A stretch of 8,317 bases of DNA from Candidatus Shapirobacteria bacterium. Its GTDB lineage: Bacteria; Patescibacteriota; Microgenomatia; UBA12405; JAUWLS01. Shown one piece after another: positions 1-6,690 of this stretch. Below the pieces are notes generated by a model that had not been told where the DNA came from, searched no databases, and worked only from the letters and a program-made list of their open reading frames with translations. How positions within the stretch are numbered: the first letter of the stretch is position 1; every line of letters begins with the position of its first letter. Location of the stretch: the NCBI GenBank assembly GCA_030667285.1, contig DAOUWE010000019.1:1-8317 (forward strand), written 5' to 3'. A program made the translations under genes and the position numbers.

Positions 1-621
1 AACAACTTGAACTCCCATGCCCTTTGTCAACTCCACCGACTGTTTTATTCTTTCTCGGGCATATTTCAAAGCCTTCAAGCGACTCCCTTTTCTTTTTCCA
101 TCTTCTCCAGGAAGAAGCCCTCTTCTAATCAAATCTTCCAGTGTAAAACCAACACTAAACATCATACCCAAAGCCTCTTCCTTTCCTGGCTCTCTGTAAT
201 CAGAAAGCCAAAAACCACCGGGTAAATGTCTAAAAATATCCACTATTTGTCCAAAATCAACATCTTGGCTCTGATCCAAAGCCGGAAACTGGCGAGGAAT
301 ATCACCAAACGGATCAATTCCCTCTTTTGTCTCCATGTCTCTAGCATGCACCATAAAAGCGGATTTTCCTCCCACCTCCCGAGCTTCCGGTAAGTCAGCC
401 AAACTTTCTACTCCCGGCAAACCAACCAGTTCTCTCAACCCAGCCCTCCCTTCCCCGGAATAAACAATGCAGTCTACAAAAGTTTGAAGCAATTTTTTTC
501 TTGTATCTTCGGTCCTGCCATCAACCACCTCTACAACCCCATCATATATCCCCAAAGCTCTTCTGGCCGACCCAACCACATCACGAGGATCAAAATCACT
601 CCTCTCTCCTATTCTCAACAT
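1..621 (-). CDS. Partial protein, possibly acyl-ACP reductase-like (C-terminus outside window)
   Basis: The reading frame is open for 207 codons from an ATG at 621 to the left edge, so the C-terminal part is missing. An in-frame TAG three codons upstream and a good promoter just before the ATG support this start. The protein is soluble, with no signal peptide or membrane segment. It is not firmly recognised. Several points recall the N-terminal domain of acyl-ACP-reductase-like (AAR) and shikimate-dehydrogenase-like proteins: a KSAFMVHARD stretch at 86-95 (compare FxVHPRD in that group), a LPGGFWLSDYR stretch at 133-143, and a helix ARERIKQSVELTKGMGVQVV at 188-207, which in that family leads into a GLG segment and then a Rossmann fold. 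That similarity is from memory of the family pattern and is weak. If it is right, the NAD(P)-binding GxGxxG domain lies beyond position 1. It follows the alpha/beta hydrolase gene after a 41-bp gap. Confidence 0.75.
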   Translation of the reverse strand, partial: MLRIGERSDFDPRDVVGSARRALGIYDGVVEVVDGRTEDTRKKLLQTFVDCIVYSGEGRAGLRELVGLPGVESLADLPEAREVGGKSAFMVHARDMETKEGIDPFGDIPRQFPALDQSQDVDFGQIVDIFRHLPGGFWLSDYREPGKEEALGMMFSVGFTLEDLIRRGLLPGEDGKRKGSRLKALKYARERIKQSVELTKGMGVQVV

Positions 622-626
622 ATCGA

Positions 627-655
627 ACTATACCCAAAACTCCCACCGTTTTCAA
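627..655 (-). promoter_or_regulatory. Sigma70-type promoter for the left-edge gene, predicted leaderless
   Basis: On the minus strand, TTGAAA (655-650) and TATAGT (632-627) are separated by exactly 17 bp, each one mismatch from consensus. Only 5 nt separate the -10 from the ATG at 621, so transcription would start at or next to the start codon. The whole promoter fits within the 41-bp gap after the upstream hydrolase stop codon. Confidence 0.6.
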
Positions 656-662
656 CAAAATT

Positions 663-1667
663 CTACAACTGGCTATCGAAAAAATCAGTAGTTTTCTTCA
701 CCGCCTCCGCCCAGCTTCCTTCCATATTATGACCCGCTCCTTTGTACACTACCAGTTCCACATCCTTCTCCAGAATCTCTAATCTGTTAACAAAGTCTTC
801 TTGCCAAAACAGTCCCACCCATTCGTCCCTGTCTCCCTGTAAAACCAATAACGGAGATCGAATTCCGGGCAAATACCAGTCAATCGAATACAACCTGCTA
901 TCATACTGCCTCTCAAACTCATCCACCGCTGACCTTACGGCAACTCCTCCATCATCTAAGTCATCAGCATAAACCAGAACTCCTTCGGGAAACCCTTTGG
1001 TCACCGGTGCCCACAACACCGCCGGAATCCTTTCTCCACTTATTTCCAACACCGAAACCGCAATCTGGCCTCCATTACTATGTCCCCAAATCCCCACTTT
1101 TTCTTCAACCACATAATCCAAATCTTTCACCGACTCCGTCAAATCCAATACCGCCACTGCTTTGGCAAACCTCGCCTCTAGCATGTCCTCGCTTTCCCCA
1201 TCTGACTCACCGTACCCCAAAAAATCAGTTGAAATCGTCAAGTATCCTTTCTTGGCCAATTCATCTGCCACCCGAAAACTTCCAAAACCGGGATAATATC
1301 CTTCTTTTTCTGCATATCCTCTTACCATCACTATCACCGGATACTTCTTGTTCTCATCGAATCCTACCGGCCAATTAATTACCCCCGAAATCCTTTTCCC
1401 TTCGCTCTTGTAAATTAAAACCTGACTGTCAAAATTCTTACTCCCCCTTCTCTGGTCCACCGCTTCCGGTCTCCCCAAAAACTCAACCTCGCTCCCCACC
1501 TCACCTCTTTTTCTCAATTCAGAAAAAGAGTATTTATCCAAGACCCTTTCTGTCATCTCAATCCTTTCTCCCAAGGGAATCAAAGCCGGCCTACTATATA
1601 TATATCCCCACACTCCTCCTCCGGCCAAAACAACAATCAATAAGGCAATTATCATCCGCTTCTTCAC
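663..1667 (-). CDS. Membrane-anchored alpha/beta hydrolase (S9 peptidase/dienelactone hydrolase-like)
   Basis: A 334-residue alpha/beta-hydrolase-fold enzyme. Residues 5-22 form one hydrophobic segment after a basic MKKR start, which suggests an uncleaved signal anchor with the enzyme outside the membrane. The catalytic triad can be placed: nucleophile Ser197 in GHSNGG, Asp281 in QGDRDEWV and His313 in GAGHNM. The VMVRGYAE stretch near 113-120 sits where the oxyanion-hole loop is expected, and TDFLGYGESDG at 147-157 is the usual loop before the nucleophile elbow. The order resembles prolyl-oligopeptidase-type (S9) and dienelactone-hydrolase-type domains without a beta-propeller. The substrate could be a peptide, ester or lipid and cannot be told from sequence. 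The start is a GTG; an ATG four codons downstream is the alternative. A TAAAAT hexamer lies 6 nt before the GTG. It sits 40 bp after the Nudix gene in the same direction. Confidence 0.85.
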   Translation of the reverse strand: MKKRMIIALLIVVLAGGGVWGYIYSRPALIPLGERIEMTERVLDKYSFSELRKRGEVGSEVEFLGRPEAVDQRRGSKNFDSQVLIYKSEGKRISGVINWPVGFDENKKYPVIVMVRGYAEKEGYYPGFGSFRVADELAKKGYLTISTDFLGYGESDGESEDMLEARFAKAVAVLDLTESVKDLDYVVEEKVGIWGHSNGGQIAVSVLEISGERIPAVLWAPVTKGFPEGVLVYADDLDDGGVAVRSAVDEFERQYDSRLYSIDWYLPGIRSPLLVLQGDRDEWVGLFWQEDFVNRLEILEKDVELVVYKGAGHNMEGSWAEAVKKTTDFFDSQL

Positions 1668-1673
1668 ACTTTC

Positions 1674-1679
1674 ATTTTA
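1674..1679 (-). promoter_or_regulatory. Possible -10 element for the alpha/beta hydrolase gene
   Basis: TAAAAT on the minus strand ends 6 nt before the GTG at 1667, giving a predicted start of transcription at the start codon. No convincing -35 lies 17 bp upstream (TTTTTG), and there is no Shine-Dalgarno sequence. The support is the spacing, which matches neighbouring genes. Confidence 0.35.
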
Positions 1680-1707
1680 CCCTAGCCAAAACCACCCAAA
1701 AACATCT

Positions 1708-2742
1708 TTAAGGTCGCCGGTTCGGTAAGTCGTATAAATCTACTTCTTTAGCCAATAAACCCCTGGCCTCTATTATTAAACGATCATACAGTATCAGGGC
1801 TGTCATTCCTTTGCATCCTTGCACTCTGACCGAATCTGGATTTTCAAACAACCGCTCCAAAACAAAAGCCGTACTTAGTAAAAAGTCGCTAGATTTAACA
1901 TCTTCACCATAACGATAAATCTTCCAACGACTATAGCCTTTCCTTCTATCGGGCGACTCGGCAACACTACTGTTCATCGCTGCCACCAAACTCTCCAAAC
2001 TATCGCTATGCAAAACACACACTTCTGTAAAATCAATCACTCCCGCTCCACTCGGTCTCTCCAAATAAACAATCACAAAACCTTTTCGAGTTCTTTCACT
2101 TGGTCCCAATTCACCAGTCTCTTCTTCCAACTCTCTTCGCAATGTAGTTTGAAAGTGATCAATTCCATACCTTGGTCCAAAACCCCACCTGCCTCCAACT
2201 TTCCCTCCTGGTATATCCAACTTTCCTTCCTTTCCACCAAAAGATTCTTTCGCCCGCTCTCTGGCAATAAAAAGAACTTCCTCGGTATATAGATCAACCG
2301 CAACGATAAAGGCCTTGGCAACAACAAAACTACCCTTTTGATCACATCTTTTTTTAAGTTCCAAAACCTCAGCTGAATCTGGGCAAATATTTCCCACATC
2401 CCAACCCAAATTCTGATGGCTCCTCCACAATAAACGCCCAACACGCCCTTTTCGAAAACCGGCAGGCTCTTCAAACACCATACAACCATCCTGTTCCCCC
2501 ACCAAACACGATTCTCTACCTAAAAAAAGCGCCTCAAAAATATCTAGGGGAAACCAGCCCTTGTCCGAACAAAACATCAAACCACTAAAATCCGACCTGT
2601 CCGCAACCGGATAGTGCCTCCACTCTCTAGATTCTGGTATATCTAATTCCGAATTACGAGGCAACGCTTTTCTACAACTAGAATTAGAAAACAAAAGCGG
2701 AAAGTACTCCTCGACATATCTCTCTACTTCTTTATAACTCAT
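1708..2742 (-). CDS. Nudix hydrolase with long flanking regions of unknown function
   Basis: A 344-residue soluble protein with a Nudix fold in the middle. The Nudix box runs from Gly189 to Glu211: G-x5-D-x7-RELEEETG-E. The metal-binding Glu residues of the RExxEE core (E204, E207, E208) are all present. Two positions deviate: Asp195 replaces the first conserved Glu, and Glu211 replaces the final hydrophobic residue. DIPGGKVGG at 176-184 is the usual strand-turn before the box, here followed by a short insertion rich in Gly and aromatics. Nudix enzymes cleave nucleoside-diphosphate-linked compounds (X-P-P-Y) using Mg2+; the substrate here is unknown. Residues 1-130 and 240-344 match no domain I recognise. 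The ATG at 2742 is preferred because GGGTGG lies 5 nt upstream, one mismatch from a Shine-Dalgarno core; a GTG at 2751 would add three residues. The gene starts 91 bp after the mgtC-like gene. Confidence 0.82.
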   Translation of the reverse strand: MSYKEVERYVEEYFPLLFSNSSCRKALPRNSELDIPESREWRHYPVADRSDFSGLMFCSDKGWFPLDIFEALFLGRESCLVGEQDGCMVFEEPAGFRKGRVGRLLWRSHQNLGWDVGNICPDSAEVLELKKRCDQKGSFVVAKAFIVAVDLYTEEVLFIARERAKESFGGKEGKLDIPGGKVGGRWGFGPRYGIDHFQTTLRRELEEETGELGPSERTRKGFVIVYLERPSGAGVIDFTEVCVLHSDSLESLVAAMNSSVAESPDRRKGYSRWKIYRYGEDVKSSDFLLSTAFVLERLFENPDSVRVQGCKGMTALILYDRLIIEARGLLAKEVDLYDLPNRRP

Positions 2743-2789
2743 AAAGGCCACCCAAAGACCAAAGGATAGACTATTTTTAAATTGACCCT

Positions 2790-2795
2790 ATTTTA
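2790..2795 (-). promoter_or_regulatory. Possible -10 element upstream of the Nudix gene
   Basis: TAAAAT on the minus strand lies in the gap between the mgtC-like and Nudix genes. TTTTGA is 17 bp upstream and TTGATG 15 bp upstream, both only fair -35 matches. Initiation about 7 nt downstream would give a leader of roughly 40 nt carrying the GGGTGG ribosome-binding-like sequence, unlike the leaderless pattern of the neighbours. No terminator hairpin is visible in this gap. Confidence 0.25.
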
Positions 2796-2833
2796 CACTA
2801 ACACCCTAACCATCAAAAGAAATTTCCTACTCT

Positions 2834-4192
2834 TTATCTCACCAAAAACCATCCCAAGCCACTAACTACTATCACTAAACCCATAGACCAACCGAATCTC
2901 AACGCAAACTCTTTTCTCCCTTGCATCCGAGCATAAATTACCTTGGAAATTAAATTTGTTGCGTTAATACAAGTAAAAACCAACCAGGCTTGCTTCAAAC
3001 TTATTTCCTTACCTGCCAATTCCGCCAAATTAACCACCACCGCATCAATACCCGAAAAAGAAGCCGCCACCGAACCCACTAAAAATCCACCCTGGCCAAA
3101 AAATATCAAAGCAATCTTTGTCAAAAATCTAATTACCAAAAGCACCAAAGCAAAACGTATTGCTGAACCCAGAGAAACAATGCTCTTCCTCTTCCTTTCC
3201 TCTTTTGCCTTCACTTTAACCTCCACCAATCTTTTGCCCTTAGTAAAATAAAAATAAAGACCACCGGCCAAAGCTGTTCCAATAACCAAAAGCATAGCCG
3301 GTGTAATCGACACCAGCCACTTACTATTTATTGACGCCACCAAAACAGTTATTTGCAAAAAACTAACCAAGTTGGCAAAGACAGCCGCCGCCACTAACTG
3401 ATTAATATAACCGCCCCTCTTGCTCTTCAAGGCCAAAGATTGCACTGTAAACGTTGAAGAGACAAATCCTCCGACCACCGAAGTCAAAAACCATCCCTTC
3501 TTCTCTCCCACTATTCTGCTTAAAAAATACCCGAACATCTCTATCCCCGTAATCAAGACCACTATCAACCACATCCTAAATGGATTCAATATTTCCAAAT
3601 TCTCCAAAACTCCGTACTCTACTCCGTACGCCCCCAAAATCATTTTCACCCCCGAAACGTCAGTCAAAAAATAGGCCGTATTGGGCAAAAATGGCAAAAC
3701 CACCAAGGCCACTATCGCAAAAGTCAAAAAGGCTGACATTTCACCTCTCCTTATTCCCAAAATAAAATTCTTGGCCCTGTCTTTCATTGACAAAATCAGC
3801 GTAATTACCACTGCCACTGCAATAACTAACTGTACTGGTAAAATATCAGTCGCCACCAAAAAACCCATCACAAAAACATAAACCGCCGCCAGCTCTGTTG
3901 TTAATCCCGGAGATTTAATCATCAAACTCCCCACTACATAATAAGCCGTCAACAAAACAAAAAAACCAATCGTTATCACTAAATACAAAACATTATCTCC
4001 TGCCACACTCAAAAGTCCGGCAATTCCTCCCAAAAGAGAAATCAAAGAAAAAGTTCTTAAACCACTCAATCCTCTTGAACTCGCTGATTTCGCTCCCTTC
4101 TTTTTTCTAGAAATAAACTCTCTCTCCAGACCAATTAATGCCCCTAAAACCACAGCTATTAAAAGTCTAACCGGAGCCGTCAAATCATCCAT
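2834..4192 (-). CDS. MgtC/SapB family membrane protein with C-terminal DUF4010
   Basis: A 452-residue polytopic inner-membrane protein. The N-terminal part has the MgtC/SapB signature: a first hydrophobic segment ending in LGALIGLERE (residues 16-25), a basic loop, then GLRTFSLISLLGG (44-56). The rest is a run of further membrane segments typical of the DUF4010 half. Together these give the architecture found in many stand-alone bacterial MgtC-DUF4010 proteins. A strongly basic, membrane-free linker at about 318-337 (KGKRLVEVKVKAKEERKRK) separates the last group of helices and should face the cytoplasm. The family is linked to magnesium stress and membrane transport, but the molecular activity of the DUF4010 type is unsettled. 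The ATG at 4192 is preferred over the GTG at 4210, because the GTG would lie upstream of the likely transcription start and the extra residues do not look like MgtC. The gene diverges from miaB across a 40-bp gap. Confidence 0.88.
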   Translation of the reverse strand: MDDLTAPVRLLIAVVLGALIGLEREFISRKKKGAKSASSRGLSGLRTFSLISLLGGIAGLLSVAGDNVLYLVITIGFFVLLTAYYVVGSLMIKSPGLTTELAAVYVFVMGFLVATDILPVQLVIAVAVVITLILSMKDRAKNFILGIRRGEMSAFLTFAIVALVVLPFLPNTAYFLTDVSGVKMILGAYGVEYGVLENLEILNPFRMWLIVVLITGIEMFGYFLSRIVGEKKGWFLTSVVGGFVSSTFTVQSLALKSKRGGYINQLVAAAVFANLVSFLQITVLVASINSKWLVSITPAMLLVIGTALAGGLYFYFTKGKRLVEVKVKAKEERKRKSIVSLGSAIRFALVLLVIRFLTKIALIFFGQGGFLVGSVAASFSGIDAVVVNLAELAGKEISLKQAWLVFTCINATNLISKVIYARMQGRKEFALRFGWSMGLVIVVSGLGWFLVR

Positions 4193-4199
4193 TAATCTC

Positions 4200-4205
4200 A
4201 GTATA
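4200..4205 (-). promoter_or_regulatory. -10 element for the mgtC-like gene, predicted leaderless
   Basis: TATACT on the minus strand lies 7 nt before the ATG at 4192. The hexamer 17 bp upstream is ATATTA, a poor -35, and it overlaps the -10 of the divergent miaB promoter. No Shine-Dalgarno sequence precedes the ATG. Confidence 0.45.
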
Positions 4206-4220
4206 CACAAGACGTTGGTT

Positions 4221-4226
4221 TATAAT
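4221..4226 (+). promoter_or_regulatory. -10 element for miaB, predicted leaderless
   Basis: A perfect TATAAT lies 6 nt before the ATG at 4233, so transcription should begin at or beside the start codon. The -35 position (TCAGTA, 4198-4203) is poor and coincides with the -10 of the divergent mgtC-like gene. There is no Shine-Dalgarno sequence. Confidence 0.5.
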
Positions 4227-4232
4227 ATCTTC

Positions 4233-5384
4233 ATGTCTAAAACTTTCTTTGTTAAAACCTACGGCTGTGCTCAAAACACAGCCGACTCGGAACGTATTAA
4301 GGCTCACTATCATCAACTGGGCTTTACTCAAACCCAAAACTGGAAAAAGGCCGACACTGTCATCATCAACACTTGCATTGTTCGAGAATCTGCCGAAAAT
4401 CGTGCTTACGGTTTTTTGAACAAAGTAGATCAGTTTCGCTCTTCTTCCACTCCTCAAATAGTTGTCACCGGTTGCTTGGTCGGTTCCGCCATTCGTCAAA
4501 AAAACAAAAAAGGGGTTTCTAAACTAAAAAAACTAAAAGAAAAATTTCCCTCGGTAGACAAATTCCTCCCCATTGAAAAAATAAACTTTAATATCGCTCC
4601 TCTAAGAGACAAAAAAGAATCCGCCCTCATTCCCATTAGTTCTGGTTGCAACAATTTCTGTTCTTACTGCATAGTTCCTTTTGCCAGAGGACCCGAAATT
4701 TCCCGTCCCTTTGATCAAATTATTTCCGAATCTAAAAAAGCTATAAAAAAAGGATTTGATCATCTTACTCTAGTCGGTCAAAACGTCAATTCTTATGGTT
4801 CTGATCTAGTCAAAAAATCAGAAACCTACATCTTACCCTCCGGTCAAAAAGTCAAACCTGTCCTGGTTAAATCCATGGGGCGCGCTCGCATTCCCACTCT
4901 TTTCCCCTACCTGTTGGACACCGTCGCCAATCTGCCGGGAACCAAATTAGTTTCTTTTGTTTCCAGTAATCCTTGGGATTTTTCCGACCGACTCATAGAA
5001 ACCATGGCCAAAAACCCAAACATCAACCGTCTTCTTCATCTTCCCATTCAATCCGGAGATGATCAAATTCTGAAAAAAATGAACCGTGGTTACACTGTCC
5101 AAGAATATATCAATCTAGTCAAAAAAATCAGAAAGGCTGTTCCTAAAATTAAAATCAGTACCGATATCTTAATCGGTTTCCCCGGCGAAGACGAAAAAAG
5201 CTTCCAAAACACTCTTGATCTTTGCCAAAAAATCGGTTTTCACAAAGCATACCTCAACAAATACTCTCCTCGATCCGGAACTATTTCTAAAAAACTCTAT
5301 CAAGACAAAATTCCTCAAAAAGAAAAACGTCGTCGATGGCAAATACTAGACCAACTCATTAACCGACCATCATCCAAAAACTGA
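4233..5384 (+). CDS. miaB: MiaB-type tRNA 2-methylthioadenosine synthase, TRAM domain absent
   Basis: A 383-residue radical-SAM methylthiotransferase. The N-terminal UPF0004 domain carries the three auxiliary-cluster cysteines: Cys12 (TYGCAQN), Cys48 (INTCIVRESAE) and Cys81 (VTGCLVG). The radical-SAM cluster motif CxxxCxxC is Cys139-Cys143-Cys146 (GCNNFCSYC), followed by IVPFARGPEISRP. NTCIVRE, GQNVNSYG and STDILIGFPGE favour MiaB over RimO or MtaB. MiaB adds a 2-methylthio group to N6-isopentenyladenosine at position 37 of tRNAs that read UNN codons. Two oddities: the protein stops soon after YSPRSGT (345-350), where family members normally continue with a TRAM RNA-binding domain of about 60 residues, and residues about 191-220 look like an insertion. 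The ATG at 4233 is preferred over an in-frame TTG at 4215, because TATAAT lies inside that extension and the family starts with a short lead into the TYGC motif. A phosphatidyltransferase gene follows after 16 bp. Confidence 0.9.
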   Translation: MSKTFFVKTYGCAQNTADSERIKAHYHQLGFTQTQNWKKADTVIINTCIVRESAENRAYGFLNKVDQFRSSSTPQIVVTGCLVGSAIRQKNKKGVSKLKKLKEKFPSVDKFLPIEKINFNIAPLRDKKESALIPISSGCNNFCSYCIVPFARGPEISRPFDQIISESKKAIKKGFDHLTLVGQNVNSYGSDLVKKSETYILPSGQKVKPVLVKSMGRARIPTLFPYLLDTVANLPGTKLVSFVSSNPWDFSDRLIETMAKNPNINRLLHLPIQSGDDQILKKMNRGYTVQEYINLVKKIRKAVPKIKISTDILIGFPGEDEKSFQNTLDLCQKIGFHKAYLNKYSPRSGTISKKLYQDKIPQKEKRRRWQILDQLINRPSSKN

Positions 5385-5400
5385 TAAAATCAACTACCTT

Positions 5401-6075
5401 ATGAACAAGACCAAAACAAACTGGGGAGAAATCAAAGGAAACCAAAGGATTCGCACCCATCTCTTAAACAAACCCGAAAAAAAACTCATCCGTTTCCTTG
5501 CCCCCCTTGTTCCTACTTACATCGAAACCTATCATCTTACTCTCACCGCCATTCCTCTGGGCTTACTTCTAATCGGTACCGGATTTTTGTCTCAACAAAA
5601 CAAACTTTGGTTCTTGGCAAGCGCTCTGATTATATTTCTTCGCTATCTTGCCGATATTTTGGATGGTGAAATCGGTCGTCGAAGAAAAACAGGACTCGTT
5701 AAATGGGGCTTCTACACTGATCACTTTTTAGATTTTATCTTTTCCATCTGTGTCATTTCTTCCTATCTTTTTTATCTTCCCCAAAACAAACTGGTTCTTC
5801 TCCTCATTCTGGGAACCATTGCCACTCACTTTTTAAACGAAAGCCTCATTTGCATCACCCTTGGCCGCTATCAAACTTCGGGCTATTTTGGTATCGGACC
5901 GACCGAAATAATTCTCATGACAATTCTTTTTAGTCTCTCTCTAGCTATTTTCCCCCCAACTTTCACTCGTTTTTCTCTTACCTTCTTCTGGTTTATCACC
6001 ACTTTTGGTATTATTTTAAAATTCTATCGCGTACAAAAAATTCTCTGGAAAAAAGAATTGGGAAAGAAAAAATGA
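5401..6075 (+). CDS. CDP-alcohol phosphatidyltransferase family protein
   Basis: A 224-residue membrane enzyme with the complete CDP-alcohol phosphotransferase signature at residues 85-111. Asp85, Asp88, Gly89, Arg93, Gly103, Asp107 and Asp111 match D-x2-DG-x2-AR-x8-9-G-x3-D-x3-D, except that the usual Ala before Arg93 is Gly92. These Asp residues bind divalent metal and drive transfer of a phosphatidyl (or similar) group from CDP-linked lipid to an alcohol. Hydrophobic segments near 46-62, 68-83, 112-126, 129-144, 168-184 and 190-206 fit the usual six-helix fold. The alcohol acceptor (glycerol phosphate, inositol phosphate, serine or another) cannot be assigned. The N-terminal 30 residues are polar and basic. 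The gene starts 16 bp after the miaB stop, with no Shine-Dalgarno; a TAAAAT at 5385-5390, just after that stop, could be a -10 giving a 3-4 nt leader. Its TGA stop overlaps the next ATG. Confidence 0.87.
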   Translation: MNKTKTNWGEIKGNQRIRTHLLNKPEKKLIRFLAPLVPTYIETYHLTLTAIPLGLLLIGTGFLSQQNKLWFLASALIIFLRYLADILDGEIGRRRKTGLVKWGFYTDHFLDFIFSICVISSYLFYLPQNKLVLLLILGTIATHFLNESLICITLGRYQTSGYFGIGPTEIILMTILFSLSLAIFPPTFTRFSLTFFWFITTFGIILKFYRVQKILWKKELGKKK

Positions 6076-6650
6076 AAATCAAAAAACGCATTTATTATCT
6101 CTATCAACCCTCAAAAAAAAGATACCAAAGGGCTTCTTACACCATGAATTCCAAAGAAGACCGACTTGTCTTTGAAAAAGAACAAATCGCTCTTTCTAGG
6201 CTCAAGAAAATTTTTTCCGATTATTTAAATCCTCAAACCAAACGGCCTCGCTTTATCAATTCCAAACTAAAAGAAATCTTCTGGCACTACGCCGATGAAC
6301 AGGCTCGTCTAGCTCTAACTTTTGCCTATCATCAAAAAATCACTCTCAAAAATAATAAAATTCCGAATATGGAAATCGGTAACTGGAAAAAAGTACCTTT
6401 TTTCCTAAAACACCATCAAAATCTTCGTTCTCAAACTCTGCCGAAAAACATTCTTCGTCCTCTCCGCTCGCTTCGCTCTCGCCTGGATGTTTCTGGTCGT
6501 CATTTAGTATCTCTGAGATTCGAAAACATCCACCTGGCCATAGACCTAGTCACTGATCGTTTAATATTCACTATCCACTGGGATCGACACCCTCCCCAGT
6601 CACCTCTCTCTTGGATCAAGCACATGCTCTTCGAAGACCAAAAGTCTTAA
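6072..6650 (+). CDS. Hypothetical basic protein, translationally coupled to the phosphatidyltransferase
   Basis: I do not recognise this 192-residue protein. Its ATG overlaps the TGA stop of the phosphatidyltransferase gene by 4 nt (ATGA), a typical arrangement for coupled translation, and supports it being real. It is soluble, without signal peptide or clear membrane segment, and strongly basic: MKIKKRIYYLYQPSKKRYQR opens the chain, and Lys, Arg and His recur throughout. Residues 65-90 (KLKEIFWHYADEQARLALTF and on) look helical. The last 50 residues alternate hydrophobic and polar residues (HLVSLRF, IHLAIDLVTDRLIFTIHW), suggesting beta strands. A short low-complexity stretch, RPLRSLRSRL at 129-138, is coded by unusually GC-rich DNA. 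A nucleic-acid-binding or structural role is possible but there is no direct evidence. It ends just before the rplJ promoter. Confidence 0.7.
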   Translation: MKIKKRIYYLYQPSKKRYQRASYTMNSKEDRLVFEKEQIALSRLKKIFSDYLNPQTKRPRFINSKLKEIFWHYADEQARLALTFAYHQKITLKNNKIPNMEIGNWKKVPFFLKHHQNLRSQTLPKNILRPLRSLRSRLDVSGRHLVSLRFENIHLAIDLVTDRLIFTIHWDRHPPQSPLSWIKHMLFEDQKS

Positions 6651-6652
6651 AC

Positions 6653-6681
6653 TTGCCTTCCGATCAATCTTAATTTATAAT
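6653..6681 (+). promoter_or_regulatory. Sigma70-type promoter of the rplJ-rplL operon
   Basis: TTGCCT (6653-6658) and TATAAT (6676-6681) are separated by exactly 17 bp, the strongest promoter in the window. It begins 2 nt after the stop codon of the preceding gene. Transcription should start near 6688, directly before the conserved L10 leader, which fits a separate ribosomal-protein operon. Confidence 0.75.
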
Positions 6682-6690
6682 CCCTTCTAC

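Noticed and set aside
7..1378. Several + strand frames of 60-123 codons
   Set aside because: They are Ser/Pro/Thr-rich mirrors of the leftward genes, with low-complexity sequence and no ribosome-binding sites.
2073..2489. A 138-codon minus-strand frame inside the Nudix gene
   Set aside because: It is in another frame of the same strand, and the overlapping frame carries the Nudix box and PGGK motif, so it is a shadow.
4215..4232. TTG start that would lengthen MiaB by six residues
   Set aside because: It would place TATAAT inside the coding sequence and adds residues not seen at the start of this family.
4185..4499. A 104-codon open frame on the minus strand across the start of miaB
   Set aside because: It is antisense to the conserved N-terminal cysteine domain of MiaB and has no recognisable protein features. 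It exists because the codons of miaB leave the opposite frame open.
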